This document shows, in pieces, positions 25,885 to 39,289 of a DNA stretch of 64,000 nt. Every line of letters begins with the position of its first letter. Within the stretch, counting starts at the first letter, position 1. The stretch is from Eutrigla gurnardus (taxonomy: Eukaryota > Chordata > Actinopteri > Perciformes > Triglidae). The position numbers and the translations under genes are program-made. The stretch is from positions 684,501 to 748,500 of the forward strand of contig CAUPSS010000067.1 in assembly GCA_963514095.1 (NCBI GenBank), read 5' to 3'. The notes beneath the pieces are model-generated. The model saw nothing but the letters and a program-made list of their open reading frames with translations. It was not told the DNA's origin and made no database searches.

Positions 25885-26486
25885 CCCCTGTGATAGACTG
25901 GTTACCTGTCTGTCTCTACATGTCTCCATGTGATAGACTGGTTACCTGTCTGTCTCTACATGTCTCCCTGTGATAGACTGGTTAACTGTCTGTCTCTACA
26001 TGTCCCCCTGTGATAGACTGGTTACCTGTCTGTCTCTACATGTCTCCCTGTGATAGACTGGTTACCTGTCTGTCTCTACATGTCGGCCCCGTGATAGACT
26101 GGTTACCTGTCTGTCTCTACATGTCTCCCTGTGATAGACTGGTTACCTGTCTGTCTCTACATGTCTCCCTGTGATAGACTGGTTACCTGTCTGTCTCTAC
26201 ATGTCCCCCTGTGATAGACTGGTTACCTGTCGGTCTCTACATGTCTCCCTGTGATAGACTGGTTACCTGTCTGTCTCCACATGTCTCCATGTGATAGATT
26301 GGTTACCTGTCTGTCTCTACATGTCAGCCCTGTGATAGACTGGTTACCTGTCTGTCTCTACATGTCTCCCTGTGATAGACTGGTCACCTGTCTGTCTCTA
26401 CATGTCTCCCTGTGATAGACTGGTTACCTGTCTGTCTCTACATGTCTCCCTGTGATAGACTGGTTACCTGTCTGTCTCTACATGTC
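25784..26486 (+). repeat. 642-bp nested duplication, copy 1
   Basis: Matches 26,426-27,128 at offset 642 (16 monomers: 640 plus two). Shared markers are TCCATG, GTTAACTG, CGGCCCCGTG, GTCGGTC, CTCCACATG and GATAGATTGG (26,299 and 26,941). It accounts for the gap between the two 3,060-bp copies. Confidence 0.85.
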
Positions 26487-28944
26487 TCCCTGTGATAGAC
26501 TGGTTACCTGTCTGTCTCTACATGTCCCCCTGTGATAGACTGGTTACCTGTCTGTCTCTACATGTCTCCATGTGATAGACTGGTTACCTGTCTGTCTCTA
26601 CATGTCTCCCTGTGATAGACTGGTTAACTGTCTGTCTCTACATGTCCCCCTGTGATAGACTGGTTACCTGTCTGTCTCTACATGTCTCCCTGTGATAGAC
26701 TGGTTACCTGTCTGTCTCTACATGTCGGCCCCGTGATAGACTGGTTACCTGTCTGTCTCTACATGTCTCCCTGTGATAGACTGGTTACCTGTCTGTCTCT
26801 ACATGTCTCCCTGTGATAGACTGGTTACCTGTCTGTCTCTACATGTCCCCCTGTGATAGACTGGTTACCTGTCGGTCTCTACATGTCTCCCTGTGATAGA
26901 CTGGTTACCTGTCTGTCTCCACATGTCTCCATGTGATAGATTGGTTACCTGTCTGTCTCTACATGTCAGCCCTGTGATAGACTGGTTACCTGTCTGTCTC
27001 TACATGTCTCCCTGTGATAGACTGGTCACCTGTCTGTCTCTACATGTCTCCCTGTGATAGACTGGTTACCTGTCTGTCTCTACATGTCTCCCTGTGATAG
27101 ACTGGTTACCTGTCTGTCTCTACATGTCAGCCCTGTGATAGACTGGTTACCTGTCTGTCTCTACATGTCTCCCTGTGATAGACTGGTTACCTGTCTGTCT
27201 CTACATGTCTCCCTGTGATAGACTGGTCACCTGTCTGTCTCTACATGTCTCCCTGTGATAGACTGGTTACCTGTCTGTCTTTACATGTCTCCCTGTGATA
27301 GACTGGTTACCTGTCTGTCTCTACATGTCTCCCTGTGATAGACTGGTTACCTGTCTGTCTCTACATGTCTCCCTGTGATAGACTGGTTACCTGTCTGTCT
27401 CTACATGTCAGCCCTGTGATAGACTGGTTACCTGTCTGTCTCTACATGTCCCCCTGTGATAGACTGGTTACCTGTCTGTCTCTACATGTCTCCCTGTGAT
27501 AGACTGGTTACCTGTCTGTCTCTACATGTCTCCCTGTGATAGACTGGTTACCTGTCTGTCTCTACATGTCTCCCTGTGATAGACTGGTTTACCTGTCTGT
27601 CTCTACATGTCAGCCCTGTGATAGACTGGTTACCTGTCTGTCTCTACATGTCCCCCTGTGATAGACTGGTTACCTGTCGGTCTCTACATGTCTCCCTGTG
27701 ATAGACTGGTTACCTGTCTGTCTCTACATGTCTCCCTGTGATAGACTGGTTACCTGTCTGTCTCCACATGTCTCCATGTGATAGACTGGTTACCTGTCTG
27801 TCTCTACATGTCAGCCCTATGATAGACTGGTTACCTGTCTGTCTCTACATGTCAGCCCTGTGATAGACTGGTTACCTGTCTGTCTCTACATGTCAGCCCT
27901 GTGATAGACTGGTTACCTGTCTGTCTGTACATGTCTCCCTGTGATAGACTGGTTACCTGTCTGTCTCTACATGTCTCCCTGTGATAGACTGGTTACCTGT
28001 CTGTCTCTACATGTCAGCCCTGTGATAGACTGGTTACCTGTCTGTCTCTACATGTCTCCCTGTGATAGACTGGTTACCTGTCTGTCTCTACATGTCCCCC
28101 TGTGATAGACTGGTTACCTGTCTGTCTCTACATGTCTCCCTGTGATGGACTGGTTACCTGTCTGTCTCTACATGTCGGCCCCATGATAGACTGGTTACCT
28201 GTCTGTCTCTACATGTCTCCCTGTGATAGACTGGTTACCTGTCTGTCTCTACATGTCTCCCTGTGATAGACTGGTTACCTGTCTGTCTCTACATGCCGGC
28301 CCTGTGATAGACTGGTTACCTGTCTGTCTCTACATGTCAGCCCTGTGATAGACTGGTTGCCTGTCTGTCTCTACATGTCAGCCCTGTGATAGACTGGTTA
28401 CCTGTCTGTCTCTACATGTCTCCCTGTGATAGACTGGTTACCTGTCTGTCTCTACATGTCTCCCTGTGATAGACTGGTTACCTGTCTGTCTCTACATGTC
28501 AGCCCTGTGATAGACTGGTCACCTGTCTCTCTCTACATGTCAGCCCTGTGATAGACTGGTCACCTGTCTGTCTCTACATGTCAGCCCTGTGATAGACTGG
28601 TTACCTGTCTGTCTCTACATGTCTCCCTGTGATAGACTGGTTACCTGTCTGTCTCTAAATGTCGGCCCCGTGATAGACTGGTTACCTGTCTGTCTCTACA
28701 TGTCTCCCTGTGATAGACTGGTTACCTGTCTGTCTCTACATGTCCCCCTGTGATAGACTGGTTACCTGTCTGTCTCTATATGTCCCCCTGTGATAGACTG
28801 GTTACCTGTCGGTCTCTACATGTCTCCCTGTGATAGACTGGTCACCTGTCTGTCTCTACATGTCTCCCTGTGATAGACTGGTTACCTGTCTGTCTCTACA
28901 TGTCTCCCTGTGATAGACTGGTTACCTGTCTGTCTCTACATGTC
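26426..28944 (+). repeat. 3,060-bp offset duplication, copy 2
   Basis: Second copy of 23,366-25,884. Its first 700 bp are also copy 2 of the 642-bp unit, so two events of different size share this start point. Its 3' part (28,050 onward) is also the start of the 6.1-kb block that recurs at 38.7 kb. Confidence 0.88.
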
Positions 28945-31900
28945 AGCCCTGTGATAGACTGGTTACCTGTCTGTCTCTACATGTCTCCCTGTGATAGACT
29001 GGTTACCTGTCTGTCTCTACATGTCTCCCTGTGATAGACTGGTCACCTGTCTGTCTCTACATGTCTCCCTGTGATAGACTGGTTACCTGTCTGTCTTTAC
29101 ATGTCTCCCTGTGATAGACTGGTTACCTGTCTGTCTCTACATGTCTCCCTGTGATAGACTGGTTACCTGTCTGTCTCTACATGTCCCCCTGTGATAGACT
29201 GGTTACCTGTCTGTCTCTACATGTCTCTCTGTGATAGACTGGTTACCTGTCTGTCTCTACATGTCTCCCTGTGATAGACTGGTTACCTGTCTGTCTCTAC
29301 ATGTCCCCCTGTGATAGACTGGTTACCTGTCTGTCTCTACATGTACCCCTGTGATAGACTGGTTACCTGTCTGTCTCTACATGTCGGCCCCATGATAGAC
29401 TGGTTACCTGTCTATCTCTACATGTCTCCCTGTGATAGACTGGTTACCTGTCTGTCTCTACATGTCTCCCTGTGATAGACTGGTTACCTGTCTGTCTCTA
29501 CATGTCGGCCCTGTGATAGACTGGTTACCTGTCTGTCTCTACATGTCGGCCCTGTGATAGACTGGTTACCTGTCTGTCTCTACATGTCAGCCCTGTGATA
29601 GACTGGTTGCCTGTCTGTCTCTACATGTCAGCCCTGTGATAGACTGGTTACCTGTCTGTCTCTACATGTCTCCCTGTGATAGACTGGTTACCTGTCTGTC
29701 TCTACATGTCTCCCTGTGATAGACTGGTTACCTGTCTGTCTCTACATGTCTCCCTGTGATAGACTGGTTACCTGTTTGTCTCTACATGTCCCCCTGTGAT
29801 AGACTGGTTACCTGTCTGTCTCTACATGTCTCCCTGTGATAGACTGGTTACCTGTCTGTCTCTACATGTCTCCCTGTGATAGACTGGTTACCTGTCTGTC
29901 TCTACATGTCCCCCTGTGATAGACTGGTTACCTGTCTGTCTCTACATGTACCCCTGTGATAGACTGGTTACCTGTCTGTCTCTACATGTCGGCCCCATGA
30001 TAGACTGGTTACCTGTCTGTCTCTACATGTCTCCCTGTGATAGACTGGTTACCTGTCTGTCTCTACATGTCTCCCTGTGATAGACTGGTTACCTGTCTGT
30101 CTCTACATGTCGGCCCTGTGATAGACTGGTTACCTGTCTGTCTCTACATGTCGGCCCTGTGATAGACTGGTTACCTGTCTGTCTCTACATGTCAGCCCTG
30201 TGATAGACTGGTTACCCGTCTGTCTCTACATGTCTCCCTGTGATAGACTGGTTACCTGTCTGTCTCTACATGTCGGCCCCGTGATAGACTGGTTACCTGT
30301 CTGTCTCTACATGTCTCCCTGTGATAGACTGGTTACCTGTCTGTCTCTACATGTCTCCCTGTGATAGACTGGTTACCTGTCTGTCTCTACATGTCCCCCT
30401 GTGATAGACTGGTTACCTGTCGGTCTCTACATGTCTCCCTGTGATAGACTGGTCACCTGTCTGTCTCTACATATCTCCCTGTGATAGACTGGTTACCTGT
30501 CTGTCTCTACATGTCCCCCTGTGATAGACTGGTTACCTGTCTGTCTCTACATGTCTCCATGTGATAGACTGGTTACCTGTCTGTCTCTACATGTCTCCCT
30601 GTGATAGACTGGTTAACTGTCTGTCTCTACATGTCCCCCTGTGATAGACTGGTTACCTGTCTGTCTCTACATGTCTCCCTGTGATAGACTGGTTACCTGT
30701 CTGTCTCTACATGTCGGCCCCGTGATAGACTGGTTACCTGTCTGTCTCTACATGTCTCCCTGTGATAGACTGGTTACCTGTCTGTCTCTACATGTCTCCC
30801 TGTGATAGACTGGTTACCTGTCTGTCTCTACATGTCCCCCTGTGATAGACTGGTTACCTGTCGGTCTCTACATGTCTCCCTGTGATAGACTGGTTACTTG
30901 TCTGTCTCCACATGTCTCCATGTGATAGATTGGTTACCTGTCTGTCTCTACATGTCAGCCCTGTGATAGACTGGTTACCTGTCTGTCTCTACATGTCTCC
31001 CTGTGATAGACTGGTTACCTGTCTGTCTCTACATGTCAGCCCTGTGATAGACTGGTTACCTGTCTGTCTCTACATGTCTCCCTGTGATAGACTGGTTACC
31101 TGTCTGTCTCTACATGTCTCCCTGTGATAGACTGGTTACCTGTCTCTCTAAATGTCCCCCTGTGATAGACTGGTTACCTGTCTGTCTCTACATGTCTCCC
31201 TGTGATAGACTGGTTACCTGTCTGTCTCTACATGTCTCCCTGTGATAGACTGGTTACCTGTCTGTCTCTACATGTCCCCCTGTGATAGACTGGTTACCTG
31301 TCTGTCTCTACATGTACCCCTGTGATAGACTGGTTACCTGTCTGTCTCTACATGTCGGCCCCATGATAGACTGGTTACCTGTCTGTCTCTACATGTCTCC
31401 CTGTGATAGACTGGTTACCTGTCTGTCTCTACATGTCTCCCTGTGATAGACTGGTTACCTGTCTGTCTCTACTTGTCGGCCCTGTGATAGACTGGTTACC
31501 TGTCTGTCTCTACATGTCGGCCCTTTGATAGACTGGTTACCTGTCTGTCTCTACATGTCAGCCCTGTGATAGACTGGTTGCCTGTCTATCTCTACATGTC
31601 AGCCCTGTGATAGACTGGTTACCTGTCTGTCTCTACATGTCTCCCTGTGATAGACTGGTTACCTGTCTGTCTCTACATGTCGGCCCCGTGATAGACTGGT
31701 TACCTGTCTGTCTCTACATGTCTCCCTGTGATAGACTGGTTACCTGTCTGTCTCTACATGTCTCCCTGTGATAGACTGGTTACCTGTCTGTCTCTACATG
31801 TCCCCCTGTGATAGACTGGTTACCTGTCGGTCTCTACATGTCTCCCTGTGATAGACTGGTTACCTGTCTGTCTCCACATGTCTCCATGTGATAGATTGGT

Positions 31901-34192
31901 TACCTGTCTGTGTCTACATGTCAGCCCTGTGATAGACTGGTTACCTGTCTGTCTCTACATGTCTCCCTGTGATAGACTGGTCACCTGTCTGTCTCTACAT
32001 GTCTCCCTGTGATAGACTGGTTACCTGTCTGTCTCTACATGTCTCCCTGTGATAGACTGGTTACCTGTCTGTCTCTACATGTCAGCCCTGTGATAGACTG
32101 GTTACCTGTCTGTCTCTACATGTCTCCCTGTGATAGACTGGTTACCTGTCTGTCTCTACATGTCTCCCTGTGATAGACTGGTCACCTGTCTGTCTCTACA
32201 TGTCTCCCTGTGATAGACTGGTTACCTGTCTGTCTTTACATGTCTCCCTGTGATAGACTGGTTAACTGTCTGTCTCTACATGTCTCCCTGTGATAGACTG
32301 GTTACCTGTCTGTCTCTACATGTCTCCCTGTGATAGACTGGTTACCTGTCTGTCTCTACATGTCTCCCTGTGATAGACTGGTCTCCTGTCTCTCTCTACA
32401 TGTCAGCCCTGTGATAGACTGGTCACCTGTCTGTCTCTACATGTCAGCCCTGTGATAGACTGGTTACCTGTCTGTCTCTACATGTCTCCCTGTGATAGAC
32501 TGGTTACCTGTCTGTCTCTAAATGTCGGCCCCGTGATAGACTGGTTACCTGTCTGTCTCTACATGTCTCCCTGTGATAGACTGGTTACCTGTCTGTCTCT
32601 ACATGTCTCCCTGTGATAGACTGGTTACCTGTCTGTCTCTACATGTCCCCCTGTGAAAGACTGGTTACCTGTCGGTCTCTACATGTCTCCCTGTGATAGA
32701 CTGGTTACCTGTCTGTCTCTACATGTCTCCCTGTGATAGACTGGTTACCTGTCTGTCTCTACATGTCCCCCTGTGATAGACTGGTTACCTGTCTGTCTCT
32801 ACATGTCTCCCGGTGATAGACTGGTCACCTGTCTGTCTCTACATGTCTCCCTGTGATAGACTGGTTACCTGTCTGTCTCTACATGTCTCCCTGTGATAGA
32901 CTGGTTACCTGTCTGTCTCTACATGTCCCCCTGTGATAGACTGGTTACCTGTCTGTCTCTACATGTCTCCATGTGATAGACTGGTTACCTGTCTGTCTCT
33001 ACATGTCTCCCTGTGATAGACTGGTTAACTGTCTGTCTCTACATGTCCCCCTGTGATAGACTGGTTACCTGTCTGTCTCTACATGTCTCCCTGTGATAGA
33101 CTGGTTACCTGTCTGTCTCTACATGTCGGCCCCGTGATAGACTGGTTACCTGTCTGTCTCTACATGTCTCCCTGTGATAGACTGGTTACCTGTCTGTCTC
33201 TACATGTCTCCCTGTGATAGACTGGTTACCTGTCTGTCTCTACATGTCCCCCTGTGATAGACTGGTTACCTGTCGGTCTCTACATGTCTCCCTGTGATAG
33301 ACTGGTTACCTGTCTGTCTCCACATGTCTCCATGTGATAGATTGGTTACCTGTCTGTCTCTACATGTCAGCCCTGTGATAGACTGGTTACCTGTCTGTCT
33401 CTACATGTCTCCCTGTGATAGACTGGTCACCTGTCTGTCTCTACATGTCTCCCTGTGATAGACTGGTTACCTGTCTGTCTCTACATGTCTCCCTGTGATA
33501 GACTGGTTACCTGTCTGTCTCTACATGTCAGCCCTGTGATAGACTGGTTACCTGTCTGTCTCTACATGTCTCCCTGTGATAGACTGGTTACCTGTCTGTC
33601 TCTACATGTCAGCCCTGTGATAGACTGGTTACCTGTCTGTCTCTACATGTCTCCCTGTGATAGACTGGTTACCTGTCTGTCTCTACATGTCTCCCTGTGA
33701 TAGACTGGTCACCTGTCTGTCTCTACATGTCTCCCTGTGATAGACTGGTTACCTGTCTGTCTTTACATGTCTCCCTGTGATAGACTGGTTACCTGTCTGT
33801 CTCTACATGTCTCCCTGTGATAGACTGGTTACCTGTCTGTCTCTACATGTCTCCCTGTGATAGACTGGTTACCTGTCTGTCTCTACATGTCCCCCTGTGA
33901 TAGACTGGTTACCTGTCTGTCTCTACATGTCTCCCTGTGATAGACTGGTTACCTGTCTGTCTCCACATGTCTCCCTGTGATAGACTGGTTACCTGTCTGT
34001 CTCATCATGTCCCCCTGTGATAGACTGGTTACCTGTCTGTCTCTATATGTCTCCCTGTGATAGACTGGTTACCTGTCTGTCTCTACATGTCGGCCCCATG
34101 ATAGACTGGTTACCTGTCTGTCTCTACATGTCTCCCTGTGATAGACTGGTTACCTGTCTGTCTCTACATGTCTCCCTGTGATAGACTGGTTA
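28050..34192 (+). repeat. Block E, copy 1 (6.1 kb)
   Basis: Matches 38,718-44,860 at offset 10,668. Markers are CATGCCGGCC (28,291), CTCTCTG (29,223), CTGTCTATCTC (29,411), CCTGTTTGTC (29,771), ACCCGTCTG (30,215), CATATCTCC (30,471), a 2-bp-deleted CCTGTCTCTCTAAATG unit (31,140), CTACTTG (31,469), GGTCTCCTG (32,380) and CTATATGTCT (34,043). Differences seen between copies lie at 28,777, 31,912, 33,925 and 34,003. Compared with 46,474-52,258 plus its continuation (offset 18,066) the match runs on to about 34,650. Confidence 0.88.
31137..31176 (+). repeat. 38-bp monomer with a 2-bp tail deletion
   Basis: The tail reads CCTGTCTCTCTAAATG where the norm is CCTGTCTGTCTCTACATG, so one dinucleotide is lost and position 2 is A. 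The same event is at 41,808 and 49,206, exactly 10,668 and 7,398 bp further on, which shows that these three stretches descend from one ancestor. The bounds given span the deleted tail and the start of the next unit. Confidence 0.8.
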
Positions 34193-34650
34193 CCTGTCTG
34201 TCTCTACATGCCGGCCCTGTGATAGACTGGTTACCTGTCTGTCTCTACATGTCAGCCCTGTGATAGACTGGTTGCCTGTCTGTCTCTACATGTCAGCCCT
34301 GTGATAGACTGGTTACCTGTCTGTCTCTACATGTCTCCCTGTGATAGACTGGTTACCTGTCTGTCTCTACATGTCTCCCTGTGATAGACTGGTTACCTGT
34401 CTGTCTCTACATGTCAGCCCTGTGATAGACTGGTCACCTGTCTCTCTCTACATGTCAGCCCTGTGATAGACTGGTCACCTGTCTGTCTCTACATGTCAGC
34501 CCTGTGATAGACTGGTTACCTGTCTGTCTCTACATGTCTCCCTGTGATAGACTGGTTACCTGTCTGTCTCTAAATGTCGGCCCCGTGATAGACTGGTTAC
34601 CTGTCTGTCTCTACATGTCTCCCTGTGATAGACTGGTTACCTGTCTGTCA
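34193..34650 (+). repeat. 3' extension of block E copy 1
   Basis: Continues the match to 52,259-52,716 at offset 18,066: CATGCCGGCC, GGTTGCC, two GGTCACC units (one with CTCTCTC) and TAAATGTCGG at 34,571 against 52,637. This part is absent from the copy ending at 44,860, which switches to different sequence at GTTAAC (44,861). A private change TGTCACTAC occurs at 34,650. Confidence 0.78.
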
Positions 34651-37600
34651 CTACATGTCTCCCTGTGATAGACTGGTTACCTGTCTGTCTCTACATGTCA
34701 GCCCTGTGATAGACTGGTCACCTGTCTCTCTCTACATGTCAGCCCTGTGATAGACTGGTCACCTGTCTGTCTCTACATGTCAGCCCTGTGATAGACTGGT
34801 TACCTGTCTGTCTCTACATGTACCCCTGTGATAGACTGGTTACCTGTCGGTCTCTACATGTCTCCCTGTGATAGACTGGTTACCTGTCTGTCTCTACATG
34901 TCTCCCTGTGATAGACTGGTTACCTGTCTGTCTCCACATGTCTCCATGTGATAGACTGGTTACCTGTCTGTCTCTACATGTCAGCCCTATGATAGACTGG
35001 TTACCTGTCTGTCTCTACATGTCAGCCCTGTGATAGACTGGTTACCTGTCTGTCTCTACATGTCAGCCCTGTGATAGACTGGTTACCTGTCTGTCTGTAC
35101 ATGTCTCCCTGTGATAGACTGGTTACCTGTCTGTCTCTACATGTCTCCCTGTGATAGACTGGTTACCTGTCTGTCTCTACATGTCAGCCCTGTGATAGAC
35201 TGGTTACCTGTCTGTCTCTACATGTCTCCCTGTGATAGACTGGTTACCTGTCTGTCTCTACATGTCTCCCTGTGATAGACTGGTCACCTGTCTGTCTCTA
35301 CATGTCTCCCTGTGATAGACTGGTTACCTGTCTGTCTTTACATGTCTCCCTGTGATAGACTGGTTACCTGTCTGTCTCTACATGTCTCCCTGTGATAGAC
35401 TGGTTACCTGTCTGTCTCTACATGTCTCCCTGTGATAGACTGGTTACCTGTCTGTCTCTAAATGTCCCCCTGTGATAGACTGGTTACCTGTCTGTCTCTA
35501 CATGTCTCCCTGTGATAGACTGGTTACCTGTCTGTCTCTACATGTCTCCCTGTGATAGACTGGTTACCTGTCTGTCTCTACATGTCCCCCTGTGATAGAC
35601 TGGTTACCTGTCTGTCTCTACATGTACCCCTGTGATAGACTGGTTACCTGTCTGTCTCTACATGTCGGCCCCATGATAGACTGGTTACCTGTCTGTCTCT
35701 ACATGTCTCCCTGTGATAGACTGGTTACCTGTCTGTCTCTACATGTCTCCCTGTGATAGACTGGTTACCTGTCTGTCTCTACTTGTCGGCCCTGTGATAG
35801 ACTGGTTACCTGTCTGTCTCTACATGTCGGCCCTTTGATAGACTGGTTACCTGTCTGTCTCTACATGTCAGCCCTGTGATAGACTGGTTACCTGTCTGTC
35901 TCTACATGTCTCCCTGTGATAGACTGGTTACCTGTCTGTCTCTACATGTCGGCCCCGTGATAGACTGGTTACCTGTCTGTCTCTACATGTCTCCCTGTGA
36001 TAGACTGGTTACCTGTCTGTCTCTACATGTCTCCCTGTGATAGACTGGTTACCTGTCTGTCTCTACATGTCCCCCTGTGATAGACTGGTTACCTGTCGGT
36101 CTCTACATGTCTCCCTGTGATAGACTGGTTACCTGTCTGTCTCCACATGTCTCCATGTGATAGATTGGTTACCTGTCTGTCTCTACATGTCAGCCCTGTG
36201 ATAGACTGGTTACCTGTCTGTCTCTACATGTCTCCCTGTGATAGACTGGTCACCTGTCTGTCTCTACATGTCTCCCTGTGATAGACTGGTTACCTGTCTG
36301 TCTCTACATGTCTCCCTGTGATAGACTGGTTACCTGTCTGTCTCTACATGTCAGCCCTGTGATAGACTGGTTACCTGTCTGTCTCTACATGTCTCCCTGT
36401 GATAGACTGGTTACCTGTCTGTCTCTACATGTCTCCCTGTGATAGACTGGTCACCTGTCTGTCTCTACATGTCTCCCTGTGATAGACTGGTTACCTGTCT
36501 GTCTTTACATGTCTCCCTGTGATAGACTGGTTAACTGTCTGTCTCTACATGTCTCCCTGTGATAGACTGGTTACCTGTCTGTCTCTACATGTCTCCCTGT
36601 GATAGACTGGTTACCTGTCTGTCTCTACATGTCTCCCTGTGATAGACTGGTCTCCTGTCTCTCTCTACATGTCAGCCCTGTGATAGACTGGTCACCTGTC
36701 TGTCTCTACATGTCAGCCCTGTGATAGACTGGTTACCTGTCTGTCTCTACATGTCTCCCTGTGATAGACTGGTTACCTGTCTGTCTCTAAATGTCGGCCC
36801 CGTGATAGACTGGTTACCTGTCTGTCTCTACATGTCTCCCTGTGATAGACTGGTTACCTGTCTGTCTCTACATGTCTCCCTGTGATAGACTGGTTACCTG
36901 TCTGTCTCTACATGTCCCCCTGTGAAAGACTGGTTACCTGTCGGTCTCTACATGTCTCCCTGTGATAGACTGGTTACCTGTCTGTCTCTACATGTCTCCC
37001 TGTGATAGACTGGTTACCTGTCTGTCTCTACATGTCCCCCTGTGATAGACTGGTTACCTGTCTGTCTCTACATGTCTCCCGGTGATAGACTGGTCACCTG
37101 TCTGTCTCTACATGTCTCCCTGTGATAGACTGGTTACCTGTCTGTCTCTACATGTCTCCCTGTGATAGACTGGTTACCTGTCTGTCTCTACATGTCCCCC
37201 TGTGATAGACTGGTTACCTGTCTGTCTCTACATGTCTCCATGTGATAGACTGGTTACCTGTCTGTCTCTACATGTCTCCCTGTGATAGACTGGTTAACTG
37301 TCTGTCTCTACATGTCCCCCTGTGATAGACTGGTTACCTGTCTGTCTCTACATGTCTCCCTGTGATAGACTGGTTACCTGTCTGTCTCTACATGTCGGCC
37401 CCGTGATAGACTGGTTACCTGTCTGTCTCTACATGTCTCCCTGTGATAGACTGGTTACCTGTCTGTCTCTACATGTCTCCCTGTGATAGACTGGTTACCT
37501 GTCTGTCTCTACATGTCCCCCTGTGATAGACTGGTTACCTGTCGGTCTCTACATGTCTCCCTGTGATAGACTGGTTACCTGTCTGTCTCCACATGTCTCC

Positions 37601-37950
37601 ATGTGATAGATTGGTTACCTGTCTGTCTCTACATGTCAGCCCTGTGATAGACTGGTTACCTGTCTGTCTCTACATGTCTCCCTGTGATAGACTGGTCACC
37701 TGTCTGTCTCTACATGTCTCCCTGTGATAGACTGGTTACCTGTCTGTCTCTACATGTCTCCCTGTGATAGACTGGTTACCTGTCTGTCTCTACATGTCAG
37801 CCCTGTGATAGACTGGTTACCTGTCTGTCTCTACATGTCTCCCTGTGATAGACTGGTTACCTGTCTGTCTCTACATGTCTCCCTGTGATAGACTGGTCAC
37901 CTGTCTGTCTCTACATGTCTCCCTGTGATAGACTGGTTACCTGTCTGTCT
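34651..37950 (+). repeat. Block C, copy 3
   Basis: Matches 20,881-24,220 at offsets 13,770 and 13,730, and 16,546-19,362 at 18,238. Markers are CTACTTG (35,779), GGTCTCCTG (36,649), TGAAAG and CCCGGTG. It has two CTCCC units before CTACTTG, like copy 1, and lacks the private changes of copies 1 and 2, so it may be closest to their common ancestor. Confidence 0.83.
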
Positions 37951-39289
37951 CTACATGTCAGCCCTGTGATAGACTGGTTACCTGTCTGTCTCTACATGTC
38001 CCCCTGTGATAGACTGGTTACCTGTCGGTCTCTACATGTCTCCCTGTGATAGACTGGTTACCTGTCTGTCTCTACATGTCTCCCTGTGATAGACTGGTTA
38101 CCTGTCTGTCTCCACATGTCTCCATGTGATAGACTGGTTACCTGTCTGTCTCTACATGTCAGCCCTATGATAGACTGGTTACCTGTCTGTCTCTACATGT
38201 CAGCCCTGTGATAGACTGGTTACCTGTCTGTCTCTACATGTCAGCCCTGTGATAGACTGGTTACCTGTCTGTCTGTACATGTCTCCCTGTGATAGACTGG
38301 TTACCTGTCTGTCTCTACATGTCTCCCTGTGATAGACTGGTTACCTGTCTGTCTCTACATGTCAGCCCTGTGATAGACTGGTTACCTGTCTGTCTCTACA
38401 TGTCTCCCTGTGATAGACTGGTTACCTGTCTGTCTCTACATGTCTCCCTGTGATAGACTGGTCACCTGTCTGTCTCTACATGTCTCCCTGTGATAGACTG
38501 GTTACCTGTCTGTCTTTACATGTCTCCCTGTGATAGACTGGTTACCTGTCTGTCTCTACATGTCTCCCTGTGATAGACTGGTTACCTGTCTGTCTCTACA
38601 TGTCTCCCTGTGATAGACTGGTTACCTGTCTGTCTCTACATGTCCCCCTGTGATAGACTGGTTACCTGTCTGTCTCTACATGTCTCCCTGTGATAGACTG
38701 GTTACCTGTCTGTCTCCACATGTCTCCCTGTGATAGACTGGTTACCTGTCTGTCTCTACATGTCCCCCTGTGATAGACTGGTTACCTGTCTGTCTCTACA
38801 TGTCTCCCTGTGATGGACTGGTTACCTGTCTGTCTCTACATGTCGGCCCCATGATAGACTGGTTACCTGTCTGTCTCTACATGTCTCCCTGTGATAGACT
38901 GGTTACCTGTCTGTCTCTACATGTCTCCCTGTGATAGACTGGTTACCTGTCTGTCTCTACATGCCGGCCCTGTGATAGACTGGTTACCTGTCTGTCTCTA
39001 CATGTCAGCCCTGTGATAGACTGGTTGCCTGTCTGTCTCTACATGTCAGCCCTGTGATAGACTGGTTACCTGTCTGTCTCTACATGTCTCCCTGTGATAG
39101 ACTGGTTACCTGTCTGTCTCTACATGTCTCCCTGTGATAGACTGGTTACCTGTCTGTCTCTACATGTCAGCCCTGTGATAGACTGGTCACCTGTCTCTCT
39201 CTACATGTCAGCCCTGTGATAGACTGGTCACCTGTCTGTCTCTACATGTCAGCCCTGTGATAGACTGGTTACCTGTCTGTCTCTACATG
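37889..39289 (+). repeat. Second copy of 19,650-21,050
   Basis: Offset 18,239, with TCTGTACATG, TGATGGACTGG (38,811), CATGCCGGCC (38,959) and GGTCACCTGTCTCTCTC (39,183). From 38,718 it also counts as the start of block E copy 2, so blocks are built from overlapping older blocks. Confidence 0.82.
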
